Shown: positions 37,387 to 46,788, numbered from the stretch's first letter. The stretch is DNA of 64,000 nt from Nonlabens antarcticus (GCF_015356755.1 NZ_JADFCO010000057.1:1-64000), one strand, 5' to 3'. Notes: generated from the sequence alone by a model not told the origin. Numbers and translations: made by a program.

Positions 37387-39483
37387 TTACAAATCCGTGA
37401 CCAGTCTCAGTTTCTCTTGTTCTGCAGGAGTTAGTAAGTCGACCACTTTATTCATCAATTCCTTTTTGCTTTCTGCCGCAAATTGGTCATTTATGATTTT
37501 GCGTGCATAGCCGTAAAAGCTATAATTGTGATGAAGGGCAGCGTGATAGAGGTCCAGTAAATTTTCATCATCCAGATAATCCAGCGCCACTAAATAGTCA
37601 AAAGCAATCTGTCTGGTCTCCGTTGAATAGACAGGCTTTGTATATTCTTGAAGTTGGCCTAAAAAACCAGTGCGTTGTTTTGCGGTATAGCCATCAGTAT
37701 TTATGGCAAGCGTCAACCAGGCAAGATCTAGCGATTCGTTAGTTTCATTCCAGGCCTTTCTGGCAGTTTCCAGCAGTCGCTTTTTATCGCCGGCCGCATT
37801 CCATAACAGGACTAGAGCTTGTTCTCTGGTCACATAAGAATCATCCGTTAACAAGCTGCTAATCAGCTCTTTGTTGTTTTCTGTCACTTCTCTTGTGGTT
37901 AGGGCAATCAACTGGCGTATTTCGATGTTGTTAGTGGCGGCAGCTTGCTCTAATAATTTATATTTCCTAGAGTCGGTATGCAGGCTTAATTGCCCCACCA
38001 TTTCTAGCACCGCTTCTTTCTGTATGGGGACGCGTAAGGTTTCTCTGTAACTAGCATATGCCTCGTCAAAGGACGAAATTCGCCTCGCCAGCAATTGCAA
38101 ATAGGCTTCCATGAACAGATCTTTACGCAACAATCTTAGCGCTTCTTCGCTCGGGAATTGGTTGCTTGTCAACCACATCGATTTATAAGAAGTTAAGTCC
38201 TTTCCAGATTGTTCTGCAACGATGTTTAATAGGTCATCGGTAGTCGCGTTTTTGAAAGCATACTTTTTTAAATACAATTTGATGCTGTTTCTAAAAGCAG
38301 CATCACCGACGAGATCCCGCAATGCATGAATCGCCCAGGCACCGTGCTGGTAAAAAGTCAGCGAACTAGCACTAGGATCCATCAGGGCTGTGGATTTCCC
38401 AGACTGATTTTGATCATTTAATAATTCTGCTTGTTCGTATAAGTTGACGTAGTAATGGACATCGCCGTACAATTCGCGTTCGGCAAGCATGGCATAATAG
38501 GTGGCAAAGCCTTCCTGCAACCAGTGATGGGTTCCAGATTCCTCAGTCACCAGATCGCCAAACCATTGATGCGCCAGTTCATGCGCATTCACATTTACGT
38601 AACTGCGATCGATCGCTCCTATGTCATCCTGTACAAATTGATCGCTAAAAATAGTTGCACTCGTATTTTCCATGCCCGCATATAAAAAATCCTTTACGGG
38701 AATCTGCTTATAATTTTGCCATGGATAGGCAATGCCTATTTCCTGCTCCATAAAATCAAAAATCTGCGTTGCATGTTGATACGTACTTTCCACTTTCAAA
38801 CTGTCCTGCGGGTAATAGTAAAAATCCAGTGGGATTCCAGAGGCAGACTCCGTGCTGGAAATTTCGTAGTTTCCTACGACAAGAGCCACTAAATAACTGG
38901 ACATAGGCGCCGTCATGTCATAATTCCAGAACATGAGATCGTCATTTGGCACTTTCAATTTCAGCGCTCCATTTGCCGCAACTCTCAAATTGCCTGGCAC
39001 CGCCACCTGTAAATCCCATTCCATTTTCTCATTCATATCGTCAATACTGGGCAACCAGTTGCTCGTATATTTTCCCTGACCCTGCGTCCACGCTTGATCC
39101 CAGCGATGATCTGCATCTGCATCAATGAAATAAAGTGCCTTGTTGGGTTGAGTTTTAAATGTTAGTTTGACGGTGGCTTTTTCGCTTTCGCGAAAGCGGG
39201 CTCGCAACAACAATCCTGCATCATCCCTAGTTGCAGCGATATCAGTGTGCGTGGTGGAACTCACAGCATATTCTAGCAGATTTTTTGCATCAATATGAAT
39301 GACATCGGTAGCTTTTAAAACGTCAATTTCAAAAGTTACGTGGCCATCCACAACCGTATTTGCTGGATCTAAAGTGACTGAAACCGTCGCTCTAGTGAAA
39401 TCTACCGCAGGCTGATCGATGTCTTGAGCGCTGGAAATCAAGGTGATAAAAAAGAATGTAAGAAATAAAGTAATCTGTTTCAT
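37387..39483 (-). CDS. M1-family aminopeptidase, secreted
   Basis: 698 residues with signal peptide MKQITLFLTFFFITLISSAQ. The N-terminal beta-sandwich (about 25-230) precedes the gluzincin domain: exopeptidase motif GAMEN appears as YAGMENTSATIF, zinc motif HELAH at residues 301-305 in NVNAHELAHQWFGDLV, with the second Glu in WLQEGFATYYA 18 residues on. A helical HEAT-like C-terminal part completes the fold. It would trim N-terminal residues from peptides in the periplasm or outside. A palindrome copy at 39183-39198 encodes RFRESE. ATG at 39483. Confidence 0.93.
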   Translation of the reverse strand: MKQITLFLTFFFITLISSAQDIDQPAVDFTRATVSVTLDPANTVVDGHVTFEIDVLKATDVIHIDAKNLLEYAVSSTTHTDIAATRDDAGLLLRARFRESEKATVKLTFKTQPNKALYFIDADADHRWDQAWTQGQGKYTSNWLPSIDDMNEKMEWDLQVAVPGNLRVAANGALKLKVPNDDLMFWNYDMTAPMSSYLVALVVGNYEISSTESASGIPLDFYYYPQDSLKVESTYQHATQIFDFMEQEIGIAYPWQNYKQIPVKDFLYAGMENTSATIFSDQFVQDDIGAIDRSYVNVNAHELAHQWFGDLVTEESGTHHWLQEGFATYYAMLAERELYGDVHYYVNLYEQAELLNDQNQSGKSTALMDPSASSLTFYQHGAWAIHALRDLVGDAAFRNSIKLYLKKYAFKNATTDDLLNIVAEQSGKDLTSYKSMWLTSNQFPSEEALRLLRKDLFMEAYLQLLARRISSFDEAYASYRETLRVPIQKEAVLEMVGQLSLHTDSRKYKLLEQAAATNNIEIRQLIALTTREVTENNKELISSLLTDDSYVTREQALVLLWNAAGDKKRLLETARKAWNETNESLDLAWLTLAINTDGYTAKQRTGFLGQLQEYTKPVYSTETRQIAFDYLVALDYLDDENLLDLYHAALHHNYSFYGYARKIINDQFAAESKKELMNKVVDLLTPAEQEKLRLVTDL
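39183..39198. repeat. Dispersed palindrome copy (coding)
   Basis: Perfect CGCTTTCGCGAAAGCG inside the M1 peptidase gene, read as RFRES. Confidence 0.9.
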
Positions 39484-39548
39484 AAGTAGGCAAAATACAA
39501 AAAGTCGTGCGCAACCTGTGACTGAAATTGGCGCTTAAAGTTTAGTGC

Positions 39549-39579
39549 TTGACTATTGAGCGCGGCAATGCTACCTTTG
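39549..39579 (+). promoter_or_regulatory. Promoter of recG
   Basis: TTG at 39549-39551, 20 bases, then TACCTTTG at 39572-39579: a good match to the Bacteroidota -33/-7 promoter. It lies 18 bases before the GTG start of recG. Confidence 0.65.
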
Positions 39580-39596
39580 GGAAATAATTCACGCGC

Positions 39597-41702
39597 GTGC
39601 CTGTAAATTTTTTAACCACTCCTATTGATTACCTGTCTGGCGTTGGGCCTTCCCGTGCCGATTTGTTGCGCAAGGAATTAGGCATTCAGACCTACGGTGA
39701 TCTGGCAAATTTTTTCCCGAATCGCTACGTGGATCGCACACAATTTCACAAAATAAATCAACTGGTTCCAGAAACTGCCCAGGTTCAGATCGTTGGGAAA
39801 TTATTATCAATAGGCACGGCTGGAGCAGGAAAAGCATCCCGATTAGTCGCCACACTGGCAGACGATACCGGTAGAATGGAACTGGTCTGGTTCAAGGGTC
39901 AGAAATACTTCAGGGAAAACTTGAAGGTGAATGAGGTTTACGTTGTTTATGGTAAGGTTTCTAAGTATGGCGCCATGTATAGCATTGCACATCCAGATGT
40001 GGAGCTGCTCAAAGATTTTCGCGGTCGTCCCTCAAACGCGATGACGCCTATTTATCCGTCCACGGAAACGTTGACAAAACGCCAACTCACCAACAAATAC
40101 TTTGTGCGTTTGATGCGCCAACTATTCTCTGAGATCAAGAGCGCTTTTGTAGAAACGCTTCCTGAGGATTTAATGCGAGACCAGCAGTTGATCACAAAAA
40201 ATGTGGCAATGCAGGAAATTCATTTCCCAACCAGCAGCACGGCATTGCAGGCGGCCTTGAAACGATTAAAATTTGAAGAACTATTTTTTATTCAGATGGA
40301 ACTCCTCCTGCAAAACCGAATCCGCAAGACCCAGATTAAGGGATATGTTTTGGAAACTGTTGGAGACCATTTTAATAATTTCTACAATTTTAACCTGCCG
40401 TTTGAATTAACCGGAGCACAAAAACGAGTGGTTAAGGAAATACGCGCAGATATGGTGACCGGCGCACACATGAACCGATTGCTACAAGGCGATGTGGGTT
40501 CTGGGAAAACGATTGTGGCGGTTTTGACGTGTTTGCTTGCCATTGATAACGGTTTTCAAGCCTGTATTATGGCGCCTACAGAAATCCTTGCTCAGCAACA
40601 TATGGCAGGTGTTTCAGAATTGCTCGCGCCCACGGGATTGAAAGTGGCGTTGCTTACAGGATCTGTTAAAACAAAAGCACGCCGAGTCATTCATGAATCA
40701 CTAGAAGACGGAAGTCTGGATATTTTAATAGGAACCCACGCGCTTATTGAGGATAAGGTAAAGTTCCTGAATTTAGGCGTTGCGATAGTGGATGAGCAAC
40801 ACCGTTTTGGCGTGGCGCAGCGCGCCAAATTGTGGAAGAAAAACAAACTACCACCGCACGTTCTTGTGATGACGGCAACGCCTATTCCACGAACGCTGGC
40901 CATGAGTTTGTACGGCGATCTGGATATATCTGTTATTGATGAATTGCCGCCGGGAAGAAAGGAAATAAAAACCGTACATAGATATGACAAGAACAGGCTG
41001 GGCGTTTTCTCGTTTATTAAAGATGAAATCAAAAAAGGCCGGCAGGTTTATATCGTGTATCCGCTGATACAGGAATCAGAGACGCTGGATTATAAAGACC
41101 TGATGGACGGCTATGAAAGTATTGTACGCGAGTTCCCGATGCCAGAATACCAAGTGAGCATCGTCCACGGACAAATGAAGCCCGCCGACAAGGATTATGA
41201 GATGCAACGATTTGTGGAGCATAAAACGCAAATCATGGTAGCGACTACCGTAATAGAAGTAGGCGTAAATGTTCCCAATGCCAGCGTGATGATTATTGAA
41301 AGTGCAGAGCGTTTTGGGTTATCACAATTACACCAGTTGCGCGGTAGGGTAGGACGTGGTGCAGACCAGAGTTTCTGCATATTGATGACCAGTCACAAAT
41401 TAAGCGCTGAAGCAAAAACCAGATTAGAAACCATGGTAGAAACCACCGACGGATTCAAGATTGCTGAGGTTGATCTTAAATTACGCGGTCCAGGAGATAT
41501 CATGGGAACCCGACAAAGCGGCGTCATGGAACTGCGCATTGCAGATATCGTCAGGGATAATGAATTGCTAGCGGTTGCAAGAAATGCAGCCATCAACTTT
41601 CTACAGGAAGATCCGTCCATAGGATTAGAGAAGAACGCCACGGTTCGCAGGGTTATGTCACATTTACAGGCTAAAAAAGGGCTGTGGAAATACATCAGCT
41701 AA
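39597..41702 (+). CDS. recG: ATP-dependent DNA helicase RecG
   Basis: 701-residue superfamily 2 helicase that remodels stalled forks and branched DNA. The N-terminal wedge/OB region contains YLSGVGPSRADLLRKELGI and VQIVGKLLSI; motif I LLQGDVGSGKT, motif Ia APTEILAQQH, motif II IVDEQHRFGVAQR, motif III MTATPIPRTLAM, motif V ATTVIEVGVNVPNAS and motif VI QLHQLRGRVGRG follow. GTG at 39597 is taken as start because it agrees with the promoter position and the family N terminus; no in-frame ATG is near. Length is normal. Confidence 0.96.
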   Translation: MPVNFLTTPIDYLSGVGPSRADLLRKELGIQTYGDLANFFPNRYVDRTQFHKINQLVPETAQVQIVGKLLSIGTAGAGKASRLVATLADDTGRMELVWFKGQKYFRENLKVNEVYVVYGKVSKYGAMYSIAHPDVELLKDFRGRPSNAMTPIYPSTETLTKRQLTNKYFVRLMRQLFSEIKSAFVETLPEDLMRDQQLITKNVAMQEIHFPTSSTALQAALKRLKFEELFFIQMELLLQNRIRKTQIKGYVLETVGDHFNNFYNFNLPFELTGAQKRVVKEIRADMVTGAHMNRLLQGDVGSGKTIVAVLTCLLAIDNGFQACIMAPTEILAQQHMAGVSELLAPTGLKVALLTGSVKTKARRVIHESLEDGSLDILIGTHALIEDKVKFLNLGVAIVDEQHRFGVAQRAKLWKKNKLPPHVLVMTATPIPRTLAMSLYGDLDISVIDELPPGRKEIKTVHRYDKNRLGVFSFIKDEIKKGRQVYIVYPLIQESETLDYKDLMDGYESIVREFPMPEYQVSIVHGQMKPADKDYEMQRFVEHKTQIMVATTVIEVGVNVPNASVMIIESAERFGLSQLHQLRGRVGRGADQSFCILMTSHKLSAEAKTRLETMVETTDGFKIAEVDLKLRGPGDIMGTRQSGVMELRIADIVRDNELLAVARNAAINFLQEDPSIGLEKNATVRRVMSHLQAKKGLWKYIS

Positions 41703-42001
41703 AGCCAGCGTAGCTGCCAAATCACAATCTCGCTTTGCTCGATAAATCCCAAATTTCAAAATTTCAAAATTGCCAATTGCCAATTGCCTATTTTCTTTTT
41801 GCTTTCGCAAAAATGTATTGCCGATTTTAAAATCAAAAATCAAAAATCACGAATCTGAATCTCAGTTCGAGCGCAGCGCAGCGCTGAGCATATCGAATTG
41901 TCGAGAACAGTTATCTAGTTCTAATTTAAGATCAGCGATCTGGGGTAAAAGAAATCGGACTAGAGCGTTACTCCATAACGTCCAACAATTGATTCCAATA
42001 A
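41703..42001. repeat. Intergenic repeats downstream of recG
   Basis: No gene seen. The segment 41727-41760 (CTCGCTTTGCTCG with flanking CAAATC/CCCAAA) resembles 58365-58410. Short tandem copies of TTTCAAAA and GCCAATT lie at 41755-41790. A damaged palindrome (GCTTTCGCAAAA) is at 41801. At 41863-41912 stands a copy of the CAGTTCGAGCGCAG...TCGAGAACAGTT repeat, with an extra GCGCAGC stretch inserted. Confidence 0.6.
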
Positions 42002-42035
42002 AAAGAGCTCCATGCAATAGCAAAAGGAGCTCTTT
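42002..42035. terminator. Bidirectional terminator between recG and ssb
   Basis: Stem AAAGAGCTCC at 42002-42011 pairs with GGAGCTCTTT at 42026-42035 around a 14-base loop. It serves ssb (minus) and probably recG (plus). Confidence 0.75.
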
Positions 42036-42056
42036 AGTATTATTCAAATATAAGAA

Positions 42057-42395
42057 TTAAGCTTTACTGCCTAACAATAGTAACTCGTTACAGACGACTT
42101 CTGTAATATACTTTTTGTTTCCTTCCTTGTCCTCATAAGACCGCGAGGTTAGTTTTCCGTCAACGCCCACTTGCTTTCCTTTGGTGACATATTTTTCAAT
42201 AATTTCTGCGGTTTTGTTCCAGGCAACGACGTTGTGCCATTGCGTGTCAGATACTAGTTCACCCTGTTTGTTTTTATAGCGATCTGTGGTGGCTATGGAA
42301 AACTTGGCGATCTTCTTTCCGTCGGTGAGATTAACGATTTCTGGGTCTGCTCCTAGGTGACCGATCAGTTGTACTTTGTTGCTTAAGTTGCTCAT
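42057..42395 (-). CDS. ssb: Single-stranded DNA-binding protein, short form
   Basis: 112-residue SSB with one OB fold: LSNKVQLIGHLGADPEI, KKIAKFSIATTDRYKN, TQWHNVVAWNKTAEIIEKYVTKGKQVGVDGKL and YITEVVCNELLLLG are all conserved. It ends at the OB fold (LLLLGSKA) and lacks the Gly/Gln-rich linker and acidic DDDIPF-like tip of standard SSB. Many Flavobacteriaceae carry such a short paralogue besides a full-length SSB. ATG at 42395. Monocistronic. Confidence 0.93.
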   Translation of the reverse strand: MSNLSNKVQLIGHLGADPEIVNLTDGKKIAKFSIATTDRYKNKQGELVSDTQWHNVVAWNKTAEIIEKYVTKGKQVGVDGKLTSRSYEDKEGNKKYITEVVCNELLLLGSKA

Positions 42396-43107
42396 AATAA
42401 ATTAGTTTGTATGGATTAAAAAAGTGTGTTGTCATCGTTTGTTTGTTGATGACATTGCAAATATGCGATCACTTCCATGGCCATAAACATTATTAAACAA
42501 TTGCTTACGTTTATTGTCGTTTGTAAACGTTTGTTTTTATGAAATTCCCACTCTTGTTGTCTTTTTGGGTCAATGTTTTTTAAATTTTAAAAATGGATTC
42601 TTTCCAAGATCTTATATAAAATGCTTTGAATCTTTATTAGAGGTTCAGTATGAATAATTTTAAAAGAAAACTGCTGAGTCAAAATGGTTTTAATTTCAGC
42701 TCTAGTTATCACGTTGTAACCCAAAATAGATACTTCAGTAACGAAGTATATCATATCCCAATAGAGGCAATGGAATAAGAAGCTCTTTTTTTATTTTGAA
42801 AGAATCATCTGAAAACTTAGTAGGTCAATCAAGTCTGTTCCAGCTTTAACTCATGATGTTCTGATCTATACTATGTATTCATAAATAAGGACCTGTAGAA
42901 CTTGAATATATACAACGCATACTTTTTGAAATTAAATAGGAATAGTTAGGTTATCAAACACTGAGGTTTGATCAAATCAACGTAACATGTTATAATTCCT
43001 AATTATATGAAGTTTGCCTCAGTAAAAAATTATAATTCTTTTGAAAACAACACCCACTCAAATATAATATGCCTTATTTTTCGGTGATTCGTTAAAAAGA
43101 GATTCTA
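42396..43107. other. Intergenic region between ssb and the YitT-type gene
   Basis: About 710 AT-rich bases; no gene that I can support. Near ssb a 7-bp inverted repeat TGTCATC/GATGACA (42430-42454) and CATATTTG on the minus strand (one mismatch to the -7 element) may belong to the ssb promoter. Before the plus-strand gene, TATTTTTC near 43075 is one base off the -7 consensus. Confidence 0.5.
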
Positions 43108-44031
43108 ATGCCAAAAAACCGTTACGCTTACTATAAACAAATTGCATCTGAGATGTTCTACATATCCGTTGGGATTATACTATCAAGTCTCGGGCTCAAA
43201 ATGTTTCTTTTACCTAATGGATTTCTAGATGGTGGTGTAACTGGGATTGCTATATTATTGAGTACCATCTTTGATATAAATATGTCCATAATTCTGCTGG
43301 TCGTTAGTATTCCATTTTTGATTCTTGCGTGGTTCAACCTTTCAAAACGTATAGTTATCAAGTCCACACTATCCATTTTGGCTCTAGCAATTGTTATTCA
43401 CTTTGAGAGTTTTGTTGCGGTAACTGATGATAAGTTACTCATCGCTATATTTGGCGGTTTATTTTTGGGTGCTGGTATAGGTCTAGCCATTAGGAATGGA
43501 GCTGTTCTTGATGGGTCTGAAATTTTGGGCGTTTTTATACATGATAGGCTAGGAATTAGCATTGGAAAAGTGGTGCTTTGTTTCAATGCAATTTTGTTTA
43601 GCACAACTGCCTTACTATTGTCTCTCGAGGTTGCTATGTATTCCATTCTGACATTTATCGTCACGGCCAAAGTGATCGATTTGATGATTGAAGGTTTTGA
43701 AGATTATGTAGGTCTAATGATTGTTTCTGAAAAACACATAGAGGTTAATGCAGAACTGCTAAAGTGGGTAGGAACAGGAACTACTTTGTATAAAGGATCT
43801 GGAGGTTTCGGTAAAAGAGGTGCTCAGACAGAAAAAGAAATTATTCATACCGTAATCAATCGGATTGATATTAAACGTACCTACCATATTATAGACGATG
43901 TCGATGAGAATGCATTTATAATAGAGTTTGATGTGAATAATATTCAAGGAGGGATTTACAACCAGTACGTTGCTAAGGATTTTCTGAAAAAGCTGACCAA
44001 TAAGAGGGCAAAGAATAAGGTAAAACAATAA
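43108..44031 (+). CDS. YitT-family membrane protein
   Basis: 307 residues. Five to six hydrophobic segments (about residues 10-175) carry the YitT family signature GLKMFLLPNGFLDGGVTGIAILLS and GAGIGLAIRNGAVLDGSEILG. The soluble C terminus (about 190-290) is a DUF2179-like domain with GTGTTLYKGSGGFGKRGAQTEKEIIHTVINR. The family is widespread and of unknown function. Single gene with ATG at 43108. Confidence 0.88.
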   Translation: MPKNRYAYYKQIASEMFYISVGIILSSLGLKMFLLPNGFLDGGVTGIAILLSTIFDINMSIILLVVSIPFLILAWFNLSKRIVIKSTLSILALAIVIHFESFVAVTDDKLLIAIFGGLFLGAGIGLAIRNGAVLDGSEILGVFIHDRLGISIGKVVLCFNAILFSTTALLLSLEVAMYSILTFIVTAKVIDLMIEGFEDYVGLMIVSEKHIEVNAELLKWVGTGTTLYKGSGGFGKRGAQTEKEIIHTVINRIDIKRTYHIIDDVDENAFIIEFDVNNIQGGIYNQYVAKDFLKKLTNKRAKNKVKQ

Positions 44032-44116
44032 TTCTTGTTTTTAAAACGCATTAAACTGAGCTGGTACTTTTAAACTCTGCATAACGTCGGTCAACTATAC
44101 TAGATAAACTCCATCC

Positions 44117-45043
44117 CTAATACTTCTTCTCTCGGGAAACTACATTCATTAACTCACTTCCGTATTCCATGCGATGATAATTCTCTACAACTTGTGGTGC
44201 TACAGATCCAGCGCTGCTCATACTTGCCACGTGCGGTGTAATAGAAATATCATTGCGCTTCCAGAACTTGTGATCTTTTGGTAACGGTTCTCTATTAAAA
44301 ACATCCAGCGCAGCCCCAGATAACAGCCCTTCTTCTAAAGCCGCAATTAAGTCGGCTTCATTGAGATGTCCGCCACGGGCGACATTGATGAGATAAGCTT
44401 TTTCAGGTAATTTTCTGAAAAGCTCTAGATTTAAAATATTCCTGGTCTGATCCGTTAGAGGTAATAGGCAAATTAAGATTTCAGATGTAGCTAGAAAGGA
44501 ATCTAACTCGGCTGTGGTATAGCTTTTAATTCCTGAAACCTCTTTTCTTGTGTGAGACCATCCTGAAACCTTGAATCCAACATTTGCTAATTTCTTTCCC
44601 ACGGCCTGACCTAAAGTGCCAAATCCTAAAATCCCTACAGAAACGTCTGCAACGCGCCGGTATTGTTTAGGGCTCCAGTCTACCTGTTGTTGCAAATGGG
44701 AGTAGTATTCCAGATCCTTGATATGATTTAAACATCGGGCTAGTACAAATTCTTGCATGTCAGAGGATAATTTTTCATCCACAACACGAGTCAAGGTTAC
44801 ATTTTGCGGCAGCGATGGATCGTCAAATAAATGATCCACACCCGCACCCATAGAGCCTATCACTTTTAGGTTTGGATAATTACTAAAGCTCCCTTTTGGT
44901 GCTTTCCAGGTGAGTGCCATCGTGATTTCAACAGGATTCTCTACCGTTTCTGGTGTGTACACTTGTACTCCAGAATTCTGATCTGTTAAAGCCTTAAGCC
45001 AAGAATCATAATTCTTATCACTCCTTATTAGTAGTAACGCCAT
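44117..45043 (-). CDS. 2-hydroxyacid dehydrogenase, glyoxylate/hydroxypyruvate reductase A-like
   Basis: 308-residue NAD(P)-dependent D-isomer-type dehydrogenase. Substrate-binding GSMGAGVDHL, the Rossmann motif VGILGFGTLGQAVGKKLANVGFKVSGWS, catalytic Arg in INVARGGHLNEADL, Glu in LDVFNREPLP and His in ITPHVASMSS are all visible. The Gly-rich and Ser/His-Thr-Arg region after the Rossmann strand suits NADPH. It most resembles GhrA, which reduces glyoxylate and hydroxypyruvate. ATG at 45043; monocistronic between two gaps. Confidence 0.88.
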   Translation of the reverse strand: MALLLIRSDKNYDSWLKALTDQNSGVQVYTPETVENPVEITMALTWKAPKGSFSNYPNLKVIGSMGAGVDHLFDDPSLPQNVTLTRVVDEKLSSDMQEFVLARCLNHIKDLEYYSHLQQQVDWSPKQYRRVADVSVGILGFGTLGQAVGKKLANVGFKVSGWSHTRKEVSGIKSYTTAELDSFLATSEILICLLPLTDQTRNILNLELFRKLPEKAYLINVARGGHLNEADLIAALEEGLLSGAALDVFNREPLPKDHKFWKRNDISITPHVASMSSAGSVAPQVVENYHRMEYGSELMNVVSREKKY

Positions 45044-45125
45044 TTCTAAATATTTTAAAGATTAAAATAGCCAAGTTCCATCAAGATCCCCCACCTTTTA
45101 ATAGCTATTTAAGCTTTTAAGAGTC

Positions 45126-45141
45126 CGCTTTCGCGAAAGCG
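45126..45141. repeat. Dispersed palindrome copy (intergenic)
   Basis: Perfect CGCTTTCGCGAAAGCG between the dehydrogenase gene and the rplT terminator. Confidence 0.9.
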
Positions 45142-45166
45142 AACTCATCTAAAACCACACCACAAA

Positions 45167-45196
45167 AAAATCCCAACCATTGCTGGTCGGGATTTT
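45167..45196 (-). terminator. Terminator downstream of rplT
   Basis: Stem AAAATCCCAACCA/TGGTCGGGATTTT with one mismatch and a 4-base loop; on the minus strand it is followed by a T-run. It ends the rpmI-rplT transcript. Confidence 0.8.
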
Positions 45197-45223
45197 CTAT
45201 AAATGCGAGAGGTTGTTACACCT

Positions 45224-45568
45224 TTATTTTACTTGATTAACTACAGCTGTAAAAGCTTCTGGGTGATTCATTGCTAAGTCTGCAAGAACTTTACGATTTA
45301 ACTCGATGTTGTTCTTTTTGACAGCTCCCATAAACGTTGAGTAGCTCATTCCATGTATTCTTGCACCAGCGTTGATACGTGTGATCCACAATGCACGGAA
45401 GGTTCTTTTTTTGTTTCTTCTATCGCGGTAGGAGTAAACCATTGCTTTCTCTACTGCATTTTTAGCAACTGTCCATACGTTCTTACGTCGTCCGTAATAA
45501 CCTTTGGCCAGTTTCATTATCTTTTTTCTGCGGGCTCTGGAAGCCACTCTATTTTTTGCTCTTGGCAT
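45224..45568 (-). CDS. rplT: 50S ribosomal protein L20
   Basis: 114-residue large-subunit protein needed early in 50S assembly; it contacts 23S rRNA and in other bacteria represses its own operon. [30 protein letters not shown] and the [10 protein letters not shown] segment are diagnostic. ATG at 45568. About 100 bases downstream of rpmI in the same direction. Confidence 0.97.
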   Translation of the reverse strand: MPRAKNRVASRARRKKIMKLAKGYYGRRKNVWTVAKNAVEKAMVYSYRDRRNKKRTFRALWITRINAGARIHGMSYSTFMGAVKKNNIELNRKVLADLAMNHPEAFTAVVNQVK

Positions 45569-45669
45569 AATTTAATTTTTTAGTATTAGGCGACCTATTT
45601 AGATTCTTATAATGCCTAACTACTGGGTTTGTAAATAATTAATAAACCATCAAGGTTTACAAAAATGTC

Positions 45670-45867
45670 TTATTTAAGACGTAATTGCAATTTGATATTG
45701 TTTTCGTCTGCTTTGTGTACGAGGGTATCGTGCGTCAATGCTAGTTTACGTTTTTTACTTTTCTTAGTCAGGATGTGACTTTTAAAAGCGTGCTTTCTTT
45801 TAATCTTTCCTGTACCAGTAAGCTTGAAACGCTTTTTGGCACTGGATTTTGTTTTCATTTTAGGCAT
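45670..45867 (-). CDS. rpmI: 50S ribosomal protein L35
   Basis: 65-residue, strongly basic protein: [33 protein letters not shown] in pieces matches L35. ATG at 45867, about 120 bases behind a promoter of its own. Followed by rplT in the universal infC-rpmI-rplT order. Confidence 0.97.
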   Translation of the reverse strand: MPKMKTKSSAKKRFKLTGTGKIKRKHAFKSHILTKKSKKRKLALTHDTLVHKADENNIKLQLRLK

Positions 45868-45991
45868 AAGTTCCTTGTTTTTAGTTCTCGCATCCTTAAA
45901 TTATAGTTGATTGAAATCGCCATCCTTGACTTTCCCTCGAACCGGCTTTCCATACGAAAAGCTCTGTTCACAACATCAAATTTAAGGACTG

Positions 45992-46020
45992 CAAAAATAG
46001 GTTATTATTCGGTATTGCAA
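45992..46020 (-). promoter_or_regulatory. Promoter of rpmI-rplT
   Basis: On the minus strand, TTG (46020-46018), 18 bases, then TATTTTTG (45999-45992): a very good match to the Bacteroidota -33/-7 promoter. It leaves a leader of about 120 bases before rpmI, room for autoregulation by L20. Confidence 0.65.
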
Positions 46021-46099
46021 TAGGATAAACGTTCAAATAATTTAGACTTCGGTTCAAATTGGCTAGCTACTCAAAACAGAAGAATTTAGATGAAATAAA

Positions 46100-46130
46100 A
46101 AAGACTATTTCCATTAAAGAAATAGTCTTT
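46100..46130. terminator. Terminator hairpin between infC and rpmI
   Basis: A perfect 12-bp stem AAAGACTATTTC/GAAATAGTCTTT with a 7-base loop, flanked by an A-run on the left and a T-run on the right, so it can act on either strand. It lies about 90 bases after the infC stop and before the rpmI promoter. Confidence 0.8.
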
Positions 46131-46217
46131 AGTTTTTTTGTTTCACTGACCTGCAAACAATGAAGTTGAATTATGAAATCCTCTTTACGATCCAGCGAGC
46201 GGTCACTAAATGTAGTA

Positions 46218-46778
46218 TTATTTCTTTCTAGGAGCAAGAAACATATTCATACGTTTCCCTTCCATTTTTGGCATTTGCTCCACCTTTCCTAATTCTTCAA
46301 GATCTTGAGCAAGTCTTAATAAAAGAATTTCTCCTTGATCTTTATAAATGATAGAACGTCCTTTAAAGAATACATAAGCCTTTAATTTAGCTCCTTCTTT
46401 CAAGAACTTCTCGGCATGATTCTTTTTGAATTCGTAATCATGATCATCCGTGTTGGGTCCGAAACGTATTTCTTTGATCACCACTTTAGAGGCATTTGCC
46501 TTCATGACTTTCTCACGTTTCTTTTGCTCATACACAAACTTTTTGTAGTCCATGATTTTAGCTACCGGTGGATCAGCATTAGGAGAAATCTCTACGAGAT
46601 CAAGTTCCTGCTCCTGCGCTTTGGCAAGTGCATCTCTAGTGTCGATAATTTGTGGTTCGACACCATCACCTACTAAACGTAATTTGCGAGCACGTATTTT
46701 TTCATTGATTGCGTGCTTGTCTTCTTTGATAATCCGAGCCGGTCCGCGGCTTCTGCGTCTTCTTATTGCTATGGCTAT
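46218..46778 (-). CDS. infC: Translation initiation factor IF-3 with a non-canonical AUA start
   Basis: 186 residues if started at ATA 46778-46776. The reading frame upstream of the first ATG (46553) encodes the whole IF3 N domain: [21 protein letters not shown], then [22 protein letters not shown] and [22 protein letters not shown], all typical. An in-frame TAA stands two codons before the first ATA and there is no ATG, GTG or TTG in between, so the start must be one of three ATA codons (46778, 46772 or 46766). The first gives (M)[11 protein letters not shown], the family N terminus. IF3 discriminates against non-AUG starts, and infC of E. coli uses AUU for autocontrol. Ten bases after thrS. 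Confidence 0.92.
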   Translation of the reverse strand: MAIAIRRRRSRGPARIIKEDKHAINEKIRARKLRLVGDGVEPQIIDTRDALAKAQEQELDLVEISPNADPPVAKIMDYKKFVYEQKKREKVMKANASKVVIKEIRFGPNTDDHDYEFKKNHAEKFLKEGAKLKAYVFFKGRSIIYKDQGEILLLRLAQDLEELGKVEQMPKMEGKRMNMFLAPRKK

Positions 46779-46788
46779 ATAATTTTAA

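Noticed and set aside
46218-46553. infC as a 111-residue protein from the ATG at 46553
   Set aside because: The upstream frame encodes the complete IF3 N domain with typical residues, so the short form would lose half the protein.
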